From a virus: DNA of 48,381 bases. The notes under the pieces were generated by a model. It was given only the letters and a program-made list of their open reading frames with translations. It did no database searches and was not told the origin of the DNA. Where the stretch lies: positions 1 through 48,381 of IMG/VR virus record IMGVR_UViG_3300025769_000200; one strand, given 5' to 3'. This document shows positions 1-7,301 of this stretch, piece by piece. Position numbers and translations under genes: made by a program. How positions within the stretch are numbered: the first letter of the stretch is position 1; each line of letters opens with the position of its first letter.

Positions 1-101
1 TACAAAGCCAGTTTAAAAGCATCAGCTCCATTATCGAAATCGTGATTGCCTTTTAAAAGCTCTACTTTAAAACTTGTTGTAAGTGTTGATGTAATTGCCA
101 T
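1..101 (-). CDS. Phage structural protein, 5' part only (runs off the left edge)
   Basis: Only the first 33 codons are in the window, from an ATG at 101-99. The visible N-terminus (MAITSTLTTSFK, then ELLKGNHDF and AFKLAL) resembles a conserved phage structural family whose members start MAI...TSFK.ELL.G.H.F and continue FK(I/L)ALY. The gene starts two bases after the stop of the 97-aa gene and is the last visible gene of the leftward neck cluster, so it probably encodes a tail or neck component. The C-terminus lies outside the window. The family link comes from recalled N-terminal similarity, and the function is inferred from position. Confidence 0.6.
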   Translation of the reverse strand, partial: MAITSTLTTSFKVELLKGNHDFDNGADAFKLAL

Positions 102-103
102 AA

Positions 104-397
104 TTATAGTTTCCTAATTAAATCAGAAGCTTGAGTTAAACCTTCTTTATCTAATTTATTATTAATTGTAATCCTATCAGATTTTATAGCATTTTGCATA
201 TATTGTTCAATAACTTTTGTAATGTTGTCTTTGTAAGTTTTAACTTGCTCTTGTATTTGTTCAGGAGCATCTTCGCTTGTTTGAATGATTCTATCAATAC
301 AAAGTTTTGCCCAAAACTCAGGCGGATGGCCGCCTTCGTTTGTTGTATGAACTTCTATAATTCCCAGCTCGGGTCCAGCTTTATAACTCATTACCAT
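104..397 (-). CDS. Hypothetical protein, 97 aa, in neck gene cluster
   Basis: I do not recognise a domain. The protein is soluble and mixed charged. It has a Gly/Pro/His-containing segment near residues 15-27 and a helical C-terminal half. The start at 397 has a GGAG sequence about ten bases upstream and overlaps the end of the 246-aa gene. A second ATG two codons later sits in a TAATG overlap and is an alternative start. It lies in an unbroken leftward run with the neck proteins, which suggests co-expression late in infection. A virion component or assembly factor is possible but not shown. Confidence 0.6.
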   Translation of the reverse strand: MVMSYKAGPELGIIEVHTTNEGGHPPEFWAKLCIDRIIQTSEDAPEQIQEQVKTYKDNITKVIEQYMQNAIKSDRITINNKLDKEGLTQASDLIRKL

Positions 398-1131
398 TTG
401 TTAGGTTCTCCTACTTTATTTTTTTTAAGGTGGCTGTCATGTTTATCAATTAAGACAGGCTCTTGATGCACTTTTTTTATATCTAAATCACTTAATTTTT
501 TTACTTGTACAGAATCTTCGTTTTGCAAAACAACCAGAGGATCTGCAAGCCTATGATAACCGTATAGTTTTTGCTCTGCGGGTACATCTGTATCTAATAA
601 ACCGCTACTAGCAGCTACTTCTACTTGTATGCCTTGAGATACACACTTTGATAACCAAAATTCGCAACAAGCTCTTCCTGCTTCTGCAAAATGCAAATTA
701 CCTTTGTAAGAAAAATCTATACCAAATAACTTTAAGTTAGCTACTTCATTCCAATAAGCAAAGGCTATTGCATAGGCAACCGTATTATTTAAGTAAAAAC
801 AACTTGTTTGTTCTACAATTTCTTTAATTGGATAGCTTTTAAGACCTGGACAACGCTCATCTAATTCACAAGTATAAATAGGGCCTTCATGTTCTGTTAG
901 TAGTTTAGACATACTATCGGTTTGACCGCCTGCATCATCAGTATCTAAGAATCTAGATGCTGGATCCATCATAAATACTCTATCATGATAAATTACAGAC
1001 GCTACTGCGTTAATAGCCCACACTTCATCAAAATGAGTACCATGAGATTTTGCCAAGTTGTAATCAAACCAACTTTTTCCCATACCCACAATAGCTACAG
1101 TTTTACCTTTAAGGCTTTTAATTTTTTTCAT
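391..1131 (-). CDS. Rossmann-like protein, possibly DUF115/MptE-like, 246 aa
   Basis: The N-terminus has a nucleotide-binding-like pattern (KGKTVAIVGMGKSWFDYN, residues 9-26) followed by EVWAINAVAS. Further on there is a FGIDFSY strand. This order resembles the DUF115/MptE-like Rossmann-fold proteins found in phages and in surface-modification loci. No catalytic residues can be assigned. A good Shine-Dalgarno (AAGGAGAG) precedes the ATG. The gene lies downstream of the adaptor genes and upstream of small tail-side genes, so it is transcribed with late genes. Function is unknown; a role in modifying a sugar or nucleotide is only a possibility. Confidence 0.6.
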   Translation of the reverse strand: MKKIKSLKGKTVAIVGMGKSWFDYNLAKSHGTHFDEVWAINAVASVIYHDRVFMMDPASRFLDTDDAGGQTDSMSKLLTEHEGPIYTCELDERCPGLKSYPIKEIVEQTSCFYLNNTVAYAIAFAYWNEVANLKLFGIDFSYKGNLHFAEAGRACCEFWLSKCVSQGIQVEVAASSGLLDTDVPAEQKLYGYHRLADPLVVLQNEDSVQVKKLSDLDIKKVHQEPVLIDKHDSHLKKNKVGEPNKW

Positions 1132-1145
1132 TTTCTCTCCTTTTT

Positions 1146-1820
1146 TTACGAAACAGAAGTTCGCAAAGAATCGTAACGATATTCGTCTCTTCTTCCTCTA
1201 GCCTCTGCTTGGTTCTTCAATCTTAAAATTTCTAAATTAAATCTTTTTTCATAAAGACTCATCATATCAGCATCACCCTTCATAAAAGTGTAGGCTTCAA
1301 CTAAACATCCATATAACAAAGCGTTTCTTGCATTTTGAGAAATCCACGTACCAGATGTTTGACTTGTTAAACTGCTAGGATCATACAGATAATGAAGCTC
1401 GACATTGTAATCTTGATCTGGAACAGGAGAAACAATAAGAGTAGATCCATTATCTGAACCTGTAGAAAGTTCTTTATCAAAGTCTGCATAGTACAAAGGC
1501 CTTCCTCTTTCTGAAGTAGCCGTTGGATCTGGAGTATATTCCCGCATAAAACTTGTATGTTTTTTATCTAAATAATGATAGTCTCCATTACCGTCAATTA
1601 CAGCTAAAGAAAAACTTAATTGAAAATCTGAAGGAGCTGTAAGATATGTATTGCCAGTAGTTAAATGCCCAGTTACATTTTTTCTAAAAAAATCAAATTG
1701 AACTAACTCAAAAATTCTTTCTTCAGTATTTACTATAAAATCATCTAAGGTTGCAACAAAAGTAGTCTCACTATTTTGTACATAGTTTTGTATTAGAGTT
1801 TTTAATTCAGCTAATGTCAT
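1146..1820 (-). CDS. Head-tail adaptor protein, SU10-adaptor/P22 gp4-like, 224 aa
   Basis: The protein starts with a helical segment (LAELKTLIQNYVQN) followed by FIVNTEERIFEL. A beta-rich centre with YLTAPSDF and a helical C-terminus (EAYTFMKGDADMMSLYEKRF) follow. This helix-sheet-helix plan and length are typical of the podovirus adaptor proteins that bind below the portal (SU10 adaptor, T7 gp11/P22 gp4 class). The start overlaps the stop of the preceding gene in an ATGA junction, implying coupling. A second protein of similar layout (223 aa) lies two genes upstream; such pairs are common in this phage group. The assignment rests on layout and motif recall. Confidence 0.65.
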   Translation of the reverse strand: MTLAELKTLIQNYVQNSETTFVATLDDFIVNTEERIFELVQFDFFRKNVTGHLTTGNTYLTAPSDFQLSFSLAVIDGNGDYHYLDKKHTSFMREYTPDPTATSERGRPLYYADFDKELSTGSDNGSTLIVSPVPDQDYNVELHYLYDPSSLTSQTSGTWISQNARNALLYGCLVEAYTFMKGDADMMSLYEKRFNLEILRLKNQAEARGRRDEYRYDSLRTSVS

Positions 1821-2158
1821 GATGTGATAATTGTAACGCTTCCTAATGATGATGTCATTTTAGAAATTACAAAGTTTGTTGGTAGCGTTGAAGGATTCAT
1901 AAAATCATCTTGATAAATACTAGAACTGGTAACTACCACAAAACCTTCTCCAGCTTCCGCGTCATTATTTGGTCTTGGTTTATACAAAGCTTCAGGATCT
2001 GAAACATGAGGCTCTGGTTCTAATTGAGGATGTTTTGGCTCATAACACTCAGGGCAAACTTTAAAGCCTGTCCATTCTTCCTTTAATTCACTAAGTTTAT
2101 ACTCAAAAGAACATCTATCGCATAGCGCTATTGCAAATTTGCCAAGTGCGTAAGCCAT
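1817..2158 (-). CDS. Zinc-ribbon-like phage structural protein, 113 aa
   Basis: Two CxxC pairs (C13/C16 and C35/C38; CDRC and CPEC) near the N-terminus form a probable zinc ribbon. It is followed by HPQLEPEPHVSDPEALYKPRP, whose pattern recurs in a conserved neck-region family of marine podovirus-like phages (recalled, not searched). The C-terminal half is beta-rich and hydrophobic. The gene sits between two adaptor-like genes and overlaps the next one by four bases. It is probably a small virion or neck component. The metal site is inferred from cysteine spacing. Confidence 0.65.
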   Translation of the reverse strand: MAYALGKFAIALCDRCSFEYKLSELKEEWTGFKVCPECYEPKHPQLEPEPHVSDPEALYKPRPNNDAEAGEGFVVVTSSSIYQDDFMNPSTLPTNFVISKMTSSLGSVTIITS

Positions 2159-2159
2159 T

Positions 2160-2831
2160 TTAATTCATCCTAATACTTGGTCGTATTTTAAAAGAAGCCC
2201 TATCTTCATCTTGATCGGCAGCTCTTCTAAATTCTTCTTCATACAAAGCTTTTAACTGAGGTGTTAATTGTGGTGCTTTTTTTAAAGATAGATAATAAGA
2301 TAAACCTGCGACAAAACAAGGGTAAAACCTAAAAGGCATATCCATAGTATTTGTTGCAGCGTCAGCATCATCCATTCTAATAATTTTGTTAAATACTAAA
2401 ATATCGGTAGAATTTTCTGGGGTTGGCCACACTTTTAAAACAGGAGAAATTGTTTTGTCTAAAAAGTATTGAGACGGTCTAGCTTGAGTTTCTTTGTTGG
2501 GTATATTTAAATATTCAGATCTTCCAATTCTACTAATAGAAATATCAGTTTGAACATTATTAACCGTTCTCCTAACTACAACATCTAAAATATCTATTAC
2601 ATTAGAATTTAAAGTATAGTTAGCTGTTCCCTGAGTAACCGTTTGGGTATCTTGTTCTATTGTCCATTGATTTAAACCTCTGTTAGCCCATTCTGCAAGC
2701 ATTAAATTAACACTTCTTATTGCGGTTTTTAAATCATATCCTGTTCTTAATTCAAGACCACAGCGCTCGTAAGCTTCTTCAATAAACTCTGTTACGTTTG
2801 GCTCAAAATTTGTACTGTTTGAAGTTGCCAT
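2160..2831 (-). CDS. Head-completion/packaged-DNA stabilisation protein, P22 gp4/T7 gp11-like, 223 aa
   Basis: The N-terminal helices contain FIEEAYERCGLELRTGYDL, then AIRSVNLMLAEWANRGLNQW. Next comes a beta domain with TANYTLNSNVIDILDVVVRR and a helical C-terminus with ALYEEEFRRAADQDEDR. This pattern is highly typical of the neck protein that attaches to the portal in P22/T7-like phages (P22 gp4, T7 gp11). The gene directly follows the 224-aa gene, with one base between stop and start. Its place among small neck genes supports the role. Confidence 0.75.
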   Translation of the reverse strand: MATSNSTNFEPNVTEFIEEAYERCGLELRTGYDLKTAIRSVNLMLAEWANRGLNQWTIEQDTQTVTQGTANYTLNSNVIDILDVVVRRTVNNVQTDISISRIGRSEYLNIPNKETQARPSQYFLDKTISPVLKVWPTPENSTDILVFNKIIRMDDADAATNTMDMPFRFYPCFVAGLSYYLSLKKAPQLTPQLKALYEEEFRRAADQDEDRASFKIRPSIRMN

Positions 2832-3506
2832 CTATTTCTCATATAAATTGTTAAATGTAATTGATGGATCTAAATAACTTTCATGACCTTCAGCAGAATG
2901 CGCCCATTGTGACGGCTTAAAATCTGGAGGTCCTTCACCTGTAACCCATAATGCAGGACTTGTTGCCCTTACTCTGTTATTTGGTAAAGCAATCAAGTTA
3001 CCTTTCCATTCACAATCCTCAGTTATATATAATACATGAGATTGTTTGTGTTGTGCAGGGTCATCTGCAATTTCATTATTGGTGTAATCAACCGTAAACA
3101 AATATTTAGCTGTATAAAATTCTGCTCCTATTTTTGCTAACCAAGGAGAAGAGCTTACCCTGTCCATTATTACAACCGAATGATCTCTTGATTCACAATC
3201 CCAAGGTTGAACTAAGTGATCTTCCATAGGTTTTGGAAAATCTTCCATAGGAATATCAGCAACTAATCCTTGAATAGGCATTCTGGCCCACATAGCGCCC
3301 CCATGGATGTTTCCCTCATCCCAATCATCACAATTAGCCTCTTCTCCAGTAAATACAACCTGGAAGCTTAGAGATCTATCTGGAATAGTGTTTACGGCTA
3401 TTGCAAGCGCATGTATGTACTCATCTTGGTACTTTTGATGATTGTGAGTAAACTCTCTCCTAACCCAGCATTTAAAATGTGGGATGTTACTTATAAGATG
3501 TGGCAC
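2832..3506 (-). CDS. Conserved phage hypothetical protein in neck cluster, 224 aa
   Basis: No domain is recognised. The protein is rich in Trp, His and acidic residues and looks like a compact soluble fold. Recognisable stretches are HFKCWVRREFTH near the start and CEWKGNLIALPNNRVRATSP near the end. The gene is tightly packed between the basic-protein cluster and the neck gene and is read in the same direction. I recall similar proteins at this position in uncultured marine phages. A virion role is inferred from position only. Confidence 0.6.
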   Translation of the reverse strand: MPHLISNIPHFKCWVRREFTHNHQKYQDEYIHALAIAVNTIPDRSLSFQVVFTGEEANCDDWDEGNIHGGAMWARMPIQGLVADIPMEDFPKPMEDHLVQPWDCESRDHSVVIMDRVSSSPWLAKIGAEFYTAKYLFTVDYTNNEIADDPAQHKQSHVLYITEDCEWKGNLIALPNNRVRATSPALWVTGEGPPDFKPSQWAHSAEGHESYLDPSITFNNLYEK

Positions 3507-3509
3507 TAA

Positions 3510-3659
3510 TTAGCTTTGATCAGCTCTTCTTCTGTTTGCATTTCCTGCTATTACAGATCCACCTTTAGATTTATACATCATGCTTCCACCTTTAGACTGC
3601 TTCATTACGCTTCTGCCTTTAGATTTTTTCATAATGCTGCTGTATTTTGTATTTTTCAT
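3510..3659 (-). CDS. Very small basic repeat protein, 49 aa
   Basis: The reading frame runs from an ATG at 3659-3657 to a TAA at 3512-3510. The product is rich in Lys, Ser and Met and contains three imperfect copies of K(S/Q)SKGG/RS (SKGRS, SKGGS, SKGGS), ending in RRRADQS. No known domain is seen. It is the last of five consecutive small basic proteins upstream of the neck genes. Such a peptide could bind DNA or be packaged, but nothing shows this directly. The uninterrupted frame and tight packing between genes support that it is real. Confidence 0.6.
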   Translation of the reverse strand: MKNTKYSSIMKKSKGRSVMKQSKGGSMMYKSKGGSVIAGNANRRRADQS

Positions 3660-3661
3660 TA

Positions 3662-3814
3662 TTATTTACCTTTTTTAATTGTTTTTTTCTTAGCAGGAGC
3701 TTTTTTCTTAGGCATATTTAAATAAATACGGTTATCAGAAACAGGCTCGTCTGGTCTAACTTTTGCATCAAGTCTTGCTTGAATTTTTGGATCTTTTTTT
3801 TCTTTTCCTGGCAT
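3662..3814 (-). CDS. Small basic protein, 50 aa, with lysine-rich tail
   Basis: The frame begins at an ATG at 3814-3812 and ends at a TAA at 3664-3662. The N-terminal half is mixed charged (MPGKEKKDPKIQARL), the middle is DEPVSDNRIYLN and the last 17 residues are almost all Lys, Ala and Pro (PKKKAPAKKKTIKKGK). The tail looks like a histone-H1-type nucleic-acid-binding tail. An internal ATG at 3715 would yield only the basic tail. The gene sits between two other basic small genes with almost no spacing. Confidence 0.6.
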   Translation of the reverse strand: MPGKEKKDPKIQARLDAKVRPDEPVSDNRIYLNMPKKKAPAKKKTIKKGK

Positions 3815-3822
3815 ATTTACTC

Positions 3823-4218
3823 CTAACTTATGGTTGTTACCTTTCTTTTATTATTCATCACTTTACCACATCCTTTAGCAATAAACCCACCATTAAATTT
3901 CTTGATTCTATTTTGCTTAGACATAGCTCTTTCTATAGCATCACCTCTTTTCTTTTCATAAGAAGTTTGAACACCATCATCCATACCAAATTTTTTACTC
4001 ATAGGTCCTCCTGTAAACTTTTTTTGCCAGCTAATTCTTTCTGGTCCTTTTTTCTTTCTTGCCGATGCATTGCATTGAGCCTTTGTTGGTCTACATGCAG
4101 GGTATGGTCTTTTAGATTTTGTAGCTGACTTTCTACCACATGGTTTGCCAGTTTTACAGTCTATCCAACCTTTACCTTTGTTGCGTGAAAACCACTTTTT
4201 TAAACCTTCTTCAGCCAT
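3823..4218 (-). CDS. Conserved basic Cys-containing phage protein, 131 aa
   Basis: The protein is strongly basic. It has an N-terminal conserved block with KKWFSRNKGKGWIDCKTGKP followed by CGRKSA, then RPYPACRPT and QCNASARKKK, and ends in a lysine-rich stretch. I recall the GW.(D/N)CKTGKPCGR...YPAC.PT pattern from small proteins of cyanophages and other marine viruses. Four conserved cysteines suggest metal or disulfide stabilisation. The start overlaps the stop of the 66-aa gene by one base. Function is unknown; DNA binding or capsid association fits the charge. Confidence 0.65.
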   Translation of the reverse strand: MAEEGLKKWFSRNKGKGWIDCKTGKPCGRKSATKSKRPYPACRPTKAQCNASARKKKGPERISWQKKFTGGPMSKKFGMDDGVQTSYEKKRGDAIERAMSKQNRIKKFNGGFIAKGCGKVMNNKRKVTTIS

Positions 4219-4418
4219 TATCGTTTTCTATTATTCATAATGCAACCTTGACCTCTAATGTCCCCACCAGCTGCTTTTTTAACTCTGCTTTTGTTTCCCC
4301 AATTTTTTGCGCCTACTTTACGGCATTTGACCAAAGCTCCGCTTGCATAAGCAGAAGGCCAAACTTTATATCTTGATTTTACTTTATTGTAACAAGCGTC
4401 TTTTGTTCCTTTTGCCAT
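4218..4418 (-). CDS. Conserved basic phage protein, 66 aa
   Basis: I use the ATG at 4418-4416 because it overlaps the upstream stop as TAATG; an ATG 12 bases further upstream exists but is less likely. The product contains KSRYKVWPSAYASGALVKC, a block I recall from a small protein family found in large algal viruses and marine phages (Y.V.PSAYASGA..KCRK). The rest is lysine- and glycine-rich. It is translated between two other basic proteins, probably by coupling. The role is unknown. Confidence 0.65.
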   Translation of the reverse strand: MAKGTKDACYNKVKSRYKVWPSAYASGALVKCRKVGAKNWGNKSRVKKAAGGDIRGQGCIMNNRKR

Positions 4419-4720
4419 TAGCACTTCCACCTTCGTCTTGCTTGACGTATTCTTGAATTAGGATCATTTCTAGTTTTAGCTGAACTTCTTTTAAGTTGCC
4501 CAAGTGATCTAGCGCAATAAGACTTGCGTCTTTTAGCTGCTGCACTTCCTTTTTTAACCTTTCCCGTTACTGCTGTTTTAAGTTTAGAGCCTGGATTAGC
4601 TTTACGATAAGCGGCTACACCTTTTTTGGTCATACCAGCGCCTTTTTTAGTAGGACGGTAATTAGCTCCCTTTCCTGTAGTGGTTCTTCGGATGGGTTTT
4701 GCTTTCGTTCGTGTTGCCAT
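4418..4720 (-). CDS. Conserved basic phage protein, DUF6321-like, 100 aa
   Basis: The C-terminal half has LKTAVTGKVKKGSAAAKRRK, then SYCARSLGQLK and RIRQARRRWKC. This pattern matches a small conserved family in cyanophages and giant algal viruses that I recall as DUF6321; the family name should be treated as approximate. The N-terminal half is Lys/Gly/Thr-rich. It is the first gene of the five-gene basic cluster and is followed by a TAATG overlap. Net charge suggests binding to DNA or to an acidic scaffold or capsid surface. A nuclease-type function is not indicated. Confidence 0.65.
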   Translation of the reverse strand: MATRTKAKPIRRTTTGKGANYRPTKKGAGMTKKGVAAYRKANPGSKLKTAVTGKVKKGSAAAKRRKSYCARSLGQLKRSSAKTRNDPNSRIRQARRRWKC

Positions 4721-4769
4721 ATTAATTAATATAGTAGCACCACAAGGATGCTACTACAAAGTTAAGATG

Positions 4770-5069
4770 TTAAGAATGAAAAACAGTTACTCTATCTATA
4801 TTACTTAATACGACATGAATACCATCTTGAAACAAAACACCTGAGTCTGGAATGTTTAAAGTTTCAGTATCGTTTGCATTACAAGGAGCAATTAAAAGAG
4901 TGGTACCAGTAACAGAACCGTCTCTAAAAGTTACTGTACCGTCAGAAGTTCCTCCAGCAATAACATAACCTCTTAATCTAGATCTGCCTGCTTGCAAAAC
5001 AGCTCCGCCTGTAGCGGCGCTAACGCTGGTAGCTGTTTTTACATCAGAACCTACAATTCTACCTGCCAT
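4770..5069 (-). CDS. Small beta-rich virion protein candidate, 99 aa
   Basis: The sequence is Gly/Ser/Thr/Val-rich with alternating polar and hydrophobic residues (RGYVIAGGTSDGTVTFRDG, then SGVLFQDGIHVVLSNIDRV), typical of a small beta-sandwich. Similar short proteins lie next to capsid or tail genes in many marine phages. It follows the 238-aa protein by nine bases. A capsid-decoration or tail role is plausible from fold and position. No catalytic or metal motifs are visible. Confidence 0.6.
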   Translation of the reverse strand: MAGRIVGSDVKTATSVSAATGGAVLQAGRSRLRGYVIAGGTSDGTVTFRDGSVTGTTLLIAPCNANDTETLNIPDSGVLFQDGIHVVLSNIDRVTVFHS

Positions 5070-5078
5070 TGTTTACTC

Positions 5079-5795
5079 CTATCTTTCTATCATTACATTA
5101 ATGTAATCAATAGTCATAGTTTTTGCTACTGCTTCACCATTTTGAATACCAAATGAAATAGTTAAGTCTTCATCATTTGGAAGGTTAGTATCTACAAGAA
5201 CTAAAGGCTCTGCATTATTAACAGAGTAATGTACATTTGAAGTATTTGGGTCAATAAACCAACTTAAAGTAATAAATGTATCATTTGCCATAGTAGCGAT
5301 ACTTGAAGCTGTAGTAGCGGTATTGTTTTTCTCAACAGAAAGATCAACTGTTGCTGCTCCATCTGCACTAATGAAATAAACACCGTCTGTTACATCAAGA
5401 GGAGAAGTATCAGTTATATGTAATCCCATAACGAAATCACTTTGAGTTGCGTCACTTACTTTAAATCTGCTTGAAAAGAATGCTCTTTTTCCAGCAGCAA
5501 GTGTAAATGCTTCGCCTTTTAACTGTAAGAAGTCTAGATCGTTATCTCCAGCTGCATTAGTAAGCAATAAAGCTCCACCAGCAGATGAGGTAACTGCTTC
5601 TGTTGCACTTCCTGTACCAGCTTCAGTTGTAGTGATTGTCCAATCACCAGAGTTGTACGTCATAAAGTCATTAAAATAACCGTAGTACGTTTGATCCGAT
5701 GGATATGGTTGAAACATCGGTAAGTCTTTTTTACTTTTACTAGCAACAGTATTACCTGCCCATAGTATTAGATTTTGAAAATGTGGATTAGCCAT
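5079..5795 (-). CDS. Putative virion protein with ConA-like/LamG-type beta fold, 238 aa
   Basis: After a short N-terminal arm (residues 1-35) the protein is a Thr/Ala/Asp-rich beta sequence. It contains DFMTYNSGDWTIT, a block with FTLAAGKRAFFSSRFKV and a final MTIDYINVMIER strand. This arrangement resembles concanavalin-like jelly-roll proteins of phage virions. A good Shine-Dalgarno (AAGGAG) precedes the start. The gene follows the DUF1289 gene and a short palindrome. It could be a decoration or fibre-like protein; the fold call is by eye only. Confidence 0.55.
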   Translation of the reverse strand: MANPHFQNLILWAGNTVASKSKKDLPMFQPYPSDQTYYGYFNDFMTYNSGDWTITTTEAGTGSATEAVTSSAGGALLLTNAAGDNDLDFLQLKGEAFTLAAGKRAFFSSRFKVSDATQSDFVMGLHITDTSPLDVTDGVYFISADGAATVDLSVEKNNTATTASSIATMANDTFITLSWFIDPNTSNVHYSVNNAEPLVLVDTNLPNDEDLTISFGIQNGEAVAKTMTIDYINVMIER

Positions 5796-5852
5796 TATGA
5801 ACTCCTTTTATTTGTATTAATGGAAACCTTTACGGTCCTCATCAAGCTAATT

Positions 5853-5866
5853 AACTGAATTCAGTT
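5853..5866. repeat. 14-bp perfect palindrome between genes
   Basis: AACTGAATTCAGTT is a perfect inverted repeat just after the stop of the DUF1289 gene and upstream of the 238-aa gene. It has no T-tract, so it is unlikely to be a terminator. It could be an operator or an mRNA-processing hairpin, or chance. Confidence 0.5.
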
Positions 5867-5868
5867 TA

Positions 5869-6285
5869 CTATGAGGCATCTTCTAAAGCAATAGGAAGTG
5901 AATCTTTTGCTTCCAATACTTTATTTCTTGCTTCTACTAATGATTCGTAGGTTTCTTTGATGATAGGGTCCTTACCAAAATGTTCTAACATATCTGCTCC
6001 CACCATCTCTATTAGTGCTTGAGCTGTAATTAATCTACCGTTTATATCTTGAATTTTTGAATTTACTGACATGTTGTTGTACTCCTTCTTTTGCCTTATG
6101 TCATATTTAACCGCTAGGTCTATATTTATTAGTTTCTTTTGTAGATCAGAATAACTATTCCAATCTCTAATTTCTTCTAAAGTTCTGCCACAACCAGCAC
6201 ATTGTTCGTCTGTTCCATACGTAGTTGAGCAAACACCTGTGCAGGGGTTTTGAGATAGGGACACAACATCACTAAGAATGTTCAT
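5869..6285 (-). CDS. DUF1289-domain protein, 138 aa, with possible internal start
   Basis: The N-terminal 45 residues match the DUF1289 pattern: PC.GVC (C15, C19) then QCAGCGRTLEEIRDW (C29, C32), four cysteines suited to binding a metal or Fe-S centre. The C-terminal half has no cysteine and looks like an independent helical module. An in-frame ATG at 6072-6070 is preceded by AGAAGGAGT at ideal spacing, so a 67-aa protein may also be made from the same frame. The gene lies downstream of the major capsid terminator. Its biochemical function in phages is unknown. Confidence 0.7.
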   Translation of the reverse strand: MNILSDVVSLSQNPCTGVCSTTYGTDEQCAGCGRTLEEIRDWNSYSDLQKKLINIDLAVKYDIRQKKEYNNMSVNSKIQDINGRLITAQALIEMVGADMLEHFGKDPIIKETYESLVEARNKVLEAKDSLPIALEDAS

Positions 6286-6328
6286 GCCTCAATTCTACAT
6301 ATTTTTATACGAATTGTAAATTTAGAGG

Positions 6329-6353
6329 AAAAAAAGGGGGCTGTTAAGCCCCC
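6329..6353 (-). terminator. Rho-independent terminator after the major capsid gene
   Basis: Read leftward, a 7-bp perfect stem (GGGGGCT/AGCCCCC) with a 4-base loop is followed by seven T. It lies about 45 bases beyond the capsid gene stop and would end or attenuate the head transcript before the DUF1289 gene. Confidence 0.85.
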
Positions 6354-6396
6354 AATAATTGTAGTTGAGTAAAAAACGCTACAATCAACCGTTCAA

Positions 6397-7299
6397 TTAA
6401 GCTCCTTGAGAACCGTAAACGGCTCTGAAGTTAGAATATCCGAATGAATATCTTTCTCTAGCTTTGTATCTCATGTTTCCAGTATCGAAATCACCTTCTA
6501 ATGCAGTTTGCATCGGAGATCTTTCAAAATACTTAAATCCATCAGGACAGTCTGTTTTCAAGAAGAAAGCATCTGTATCTGTTAGATAATGATTTACAAC
6601 ATAGCCATCAGGAATCATACCTTGATTTCTGATTGAGTTAATGTCGTTGTCAGAAGTACCAACTCGCCCAGGAGTTTGTAATAATCTGTCAGCAACAAAC
6701 TGCAACTGAGGTGGAACAATCAACTTCATTCCTTTTAGTGCAATATTAAGACCTTTATCATCCGTAAATGTAGAGATATTAATTAATGCATCTTCAAGTG
6801 AAGTTTCATTAAGATCCGCCATAGTGGTTGCTCTATTTGCTAAAGTACCGCCGCCCCCTAGAGGGTGAGCAGTATTGATTAATGATACACCATCACCACC
6901 AGCAGTAGAGAACGCATTGTTCAATACAGCCGCAGCTTTGATTTGTTTAGTATTAGCCATAGATCTAGCTAATGCTTTTGTGTATCTAGCACCAAGACGA
7001 TCATACAAATTATCTTCAACAGCTTCCTCTGTTAGCGCGAATGCTAAAGCAACTGTTTCGTGAGTATAACGAGAAGTATATCCTTCGTTAGCATTGTCAA
7101 ATCTGACTCCGCTTCCTTCAGCTTTTACTTCAGCATTACCAAACCCAACGATTAAAGTTTCTTCTTCAAACGCTCTATCAGAACTCTCTGTATCAAAGAT
7201 TTCTGTATGTTCTGCTTCATACCTAGCATATTCCATACCGAATAAGGCATTTAGGCCAGGCTCTAATTCTTTCGCTAATTGCGCTCTATTTATTGCCAT
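6397..7299 (-). CDS. Major capsid protein, HK97 fold, 300 aa
   Basis: The sequence has the hallmarks of an HK97/Mu gpT-like major capsid protein. An N-terminal segment is followed by VGFGNAEVKAEGSGVRFDNA and YTSRYTHETVALAFALTEEA. A helical spine carries ARYTKALARSMANTKQIKAA, then a DGVSLINTAHPL loop and a C-terminal RYKARERYSFGYSNFRAVYG strand. No N-terminal delta domain is obvious, which fits the separate scaffold gene upstream. The order scaffold, 157-aa protein, decoration-like protein, capsid is usual for such phages. A terminator directly downstream suggests strong dedicated expression. Confidence 0.9.
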   Translation of the reverse strand: MAINRAQLAKELEPGLNALFGMEYARYEAEHTEIFDTESSDRAFEEETLIVGFGNAEVKAEGSGVRFDNANEGYTSRYTHETVALAFALTEEAVEDNLYDRLGARYTKALARSMANTKQIKAAAVLNNAFSTAGGDGVSLINTAHPLGGGGTLANRATTMADLNETSLEDALINISTFTDDKGLNIALKGMKLIVPPQLQFVADRLLQTPGRVGTSDNDINSIRNQGMIPDGYVVNHYLTDTDAFFLKTDCPDGFKYFERSPMQTALEGDFDTGNMRYKARERYSFGYSNFRAVYGSQGA

Positions 7300-7301
7300 T
7301 A

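Noticed and set aside
194-466. Rightward ORF of 90 codons opposite the left-end genes
   Set aside because: It is antisense to two leftward genes with good starts and its translation is Phe/Leu/Cys-rich, typical of a shadow frame.
5853-5866. Palindrome as a terminator
   Set aside because: It is not followed by a T-tract in the direction of transcription and the stem is A+T-rich.
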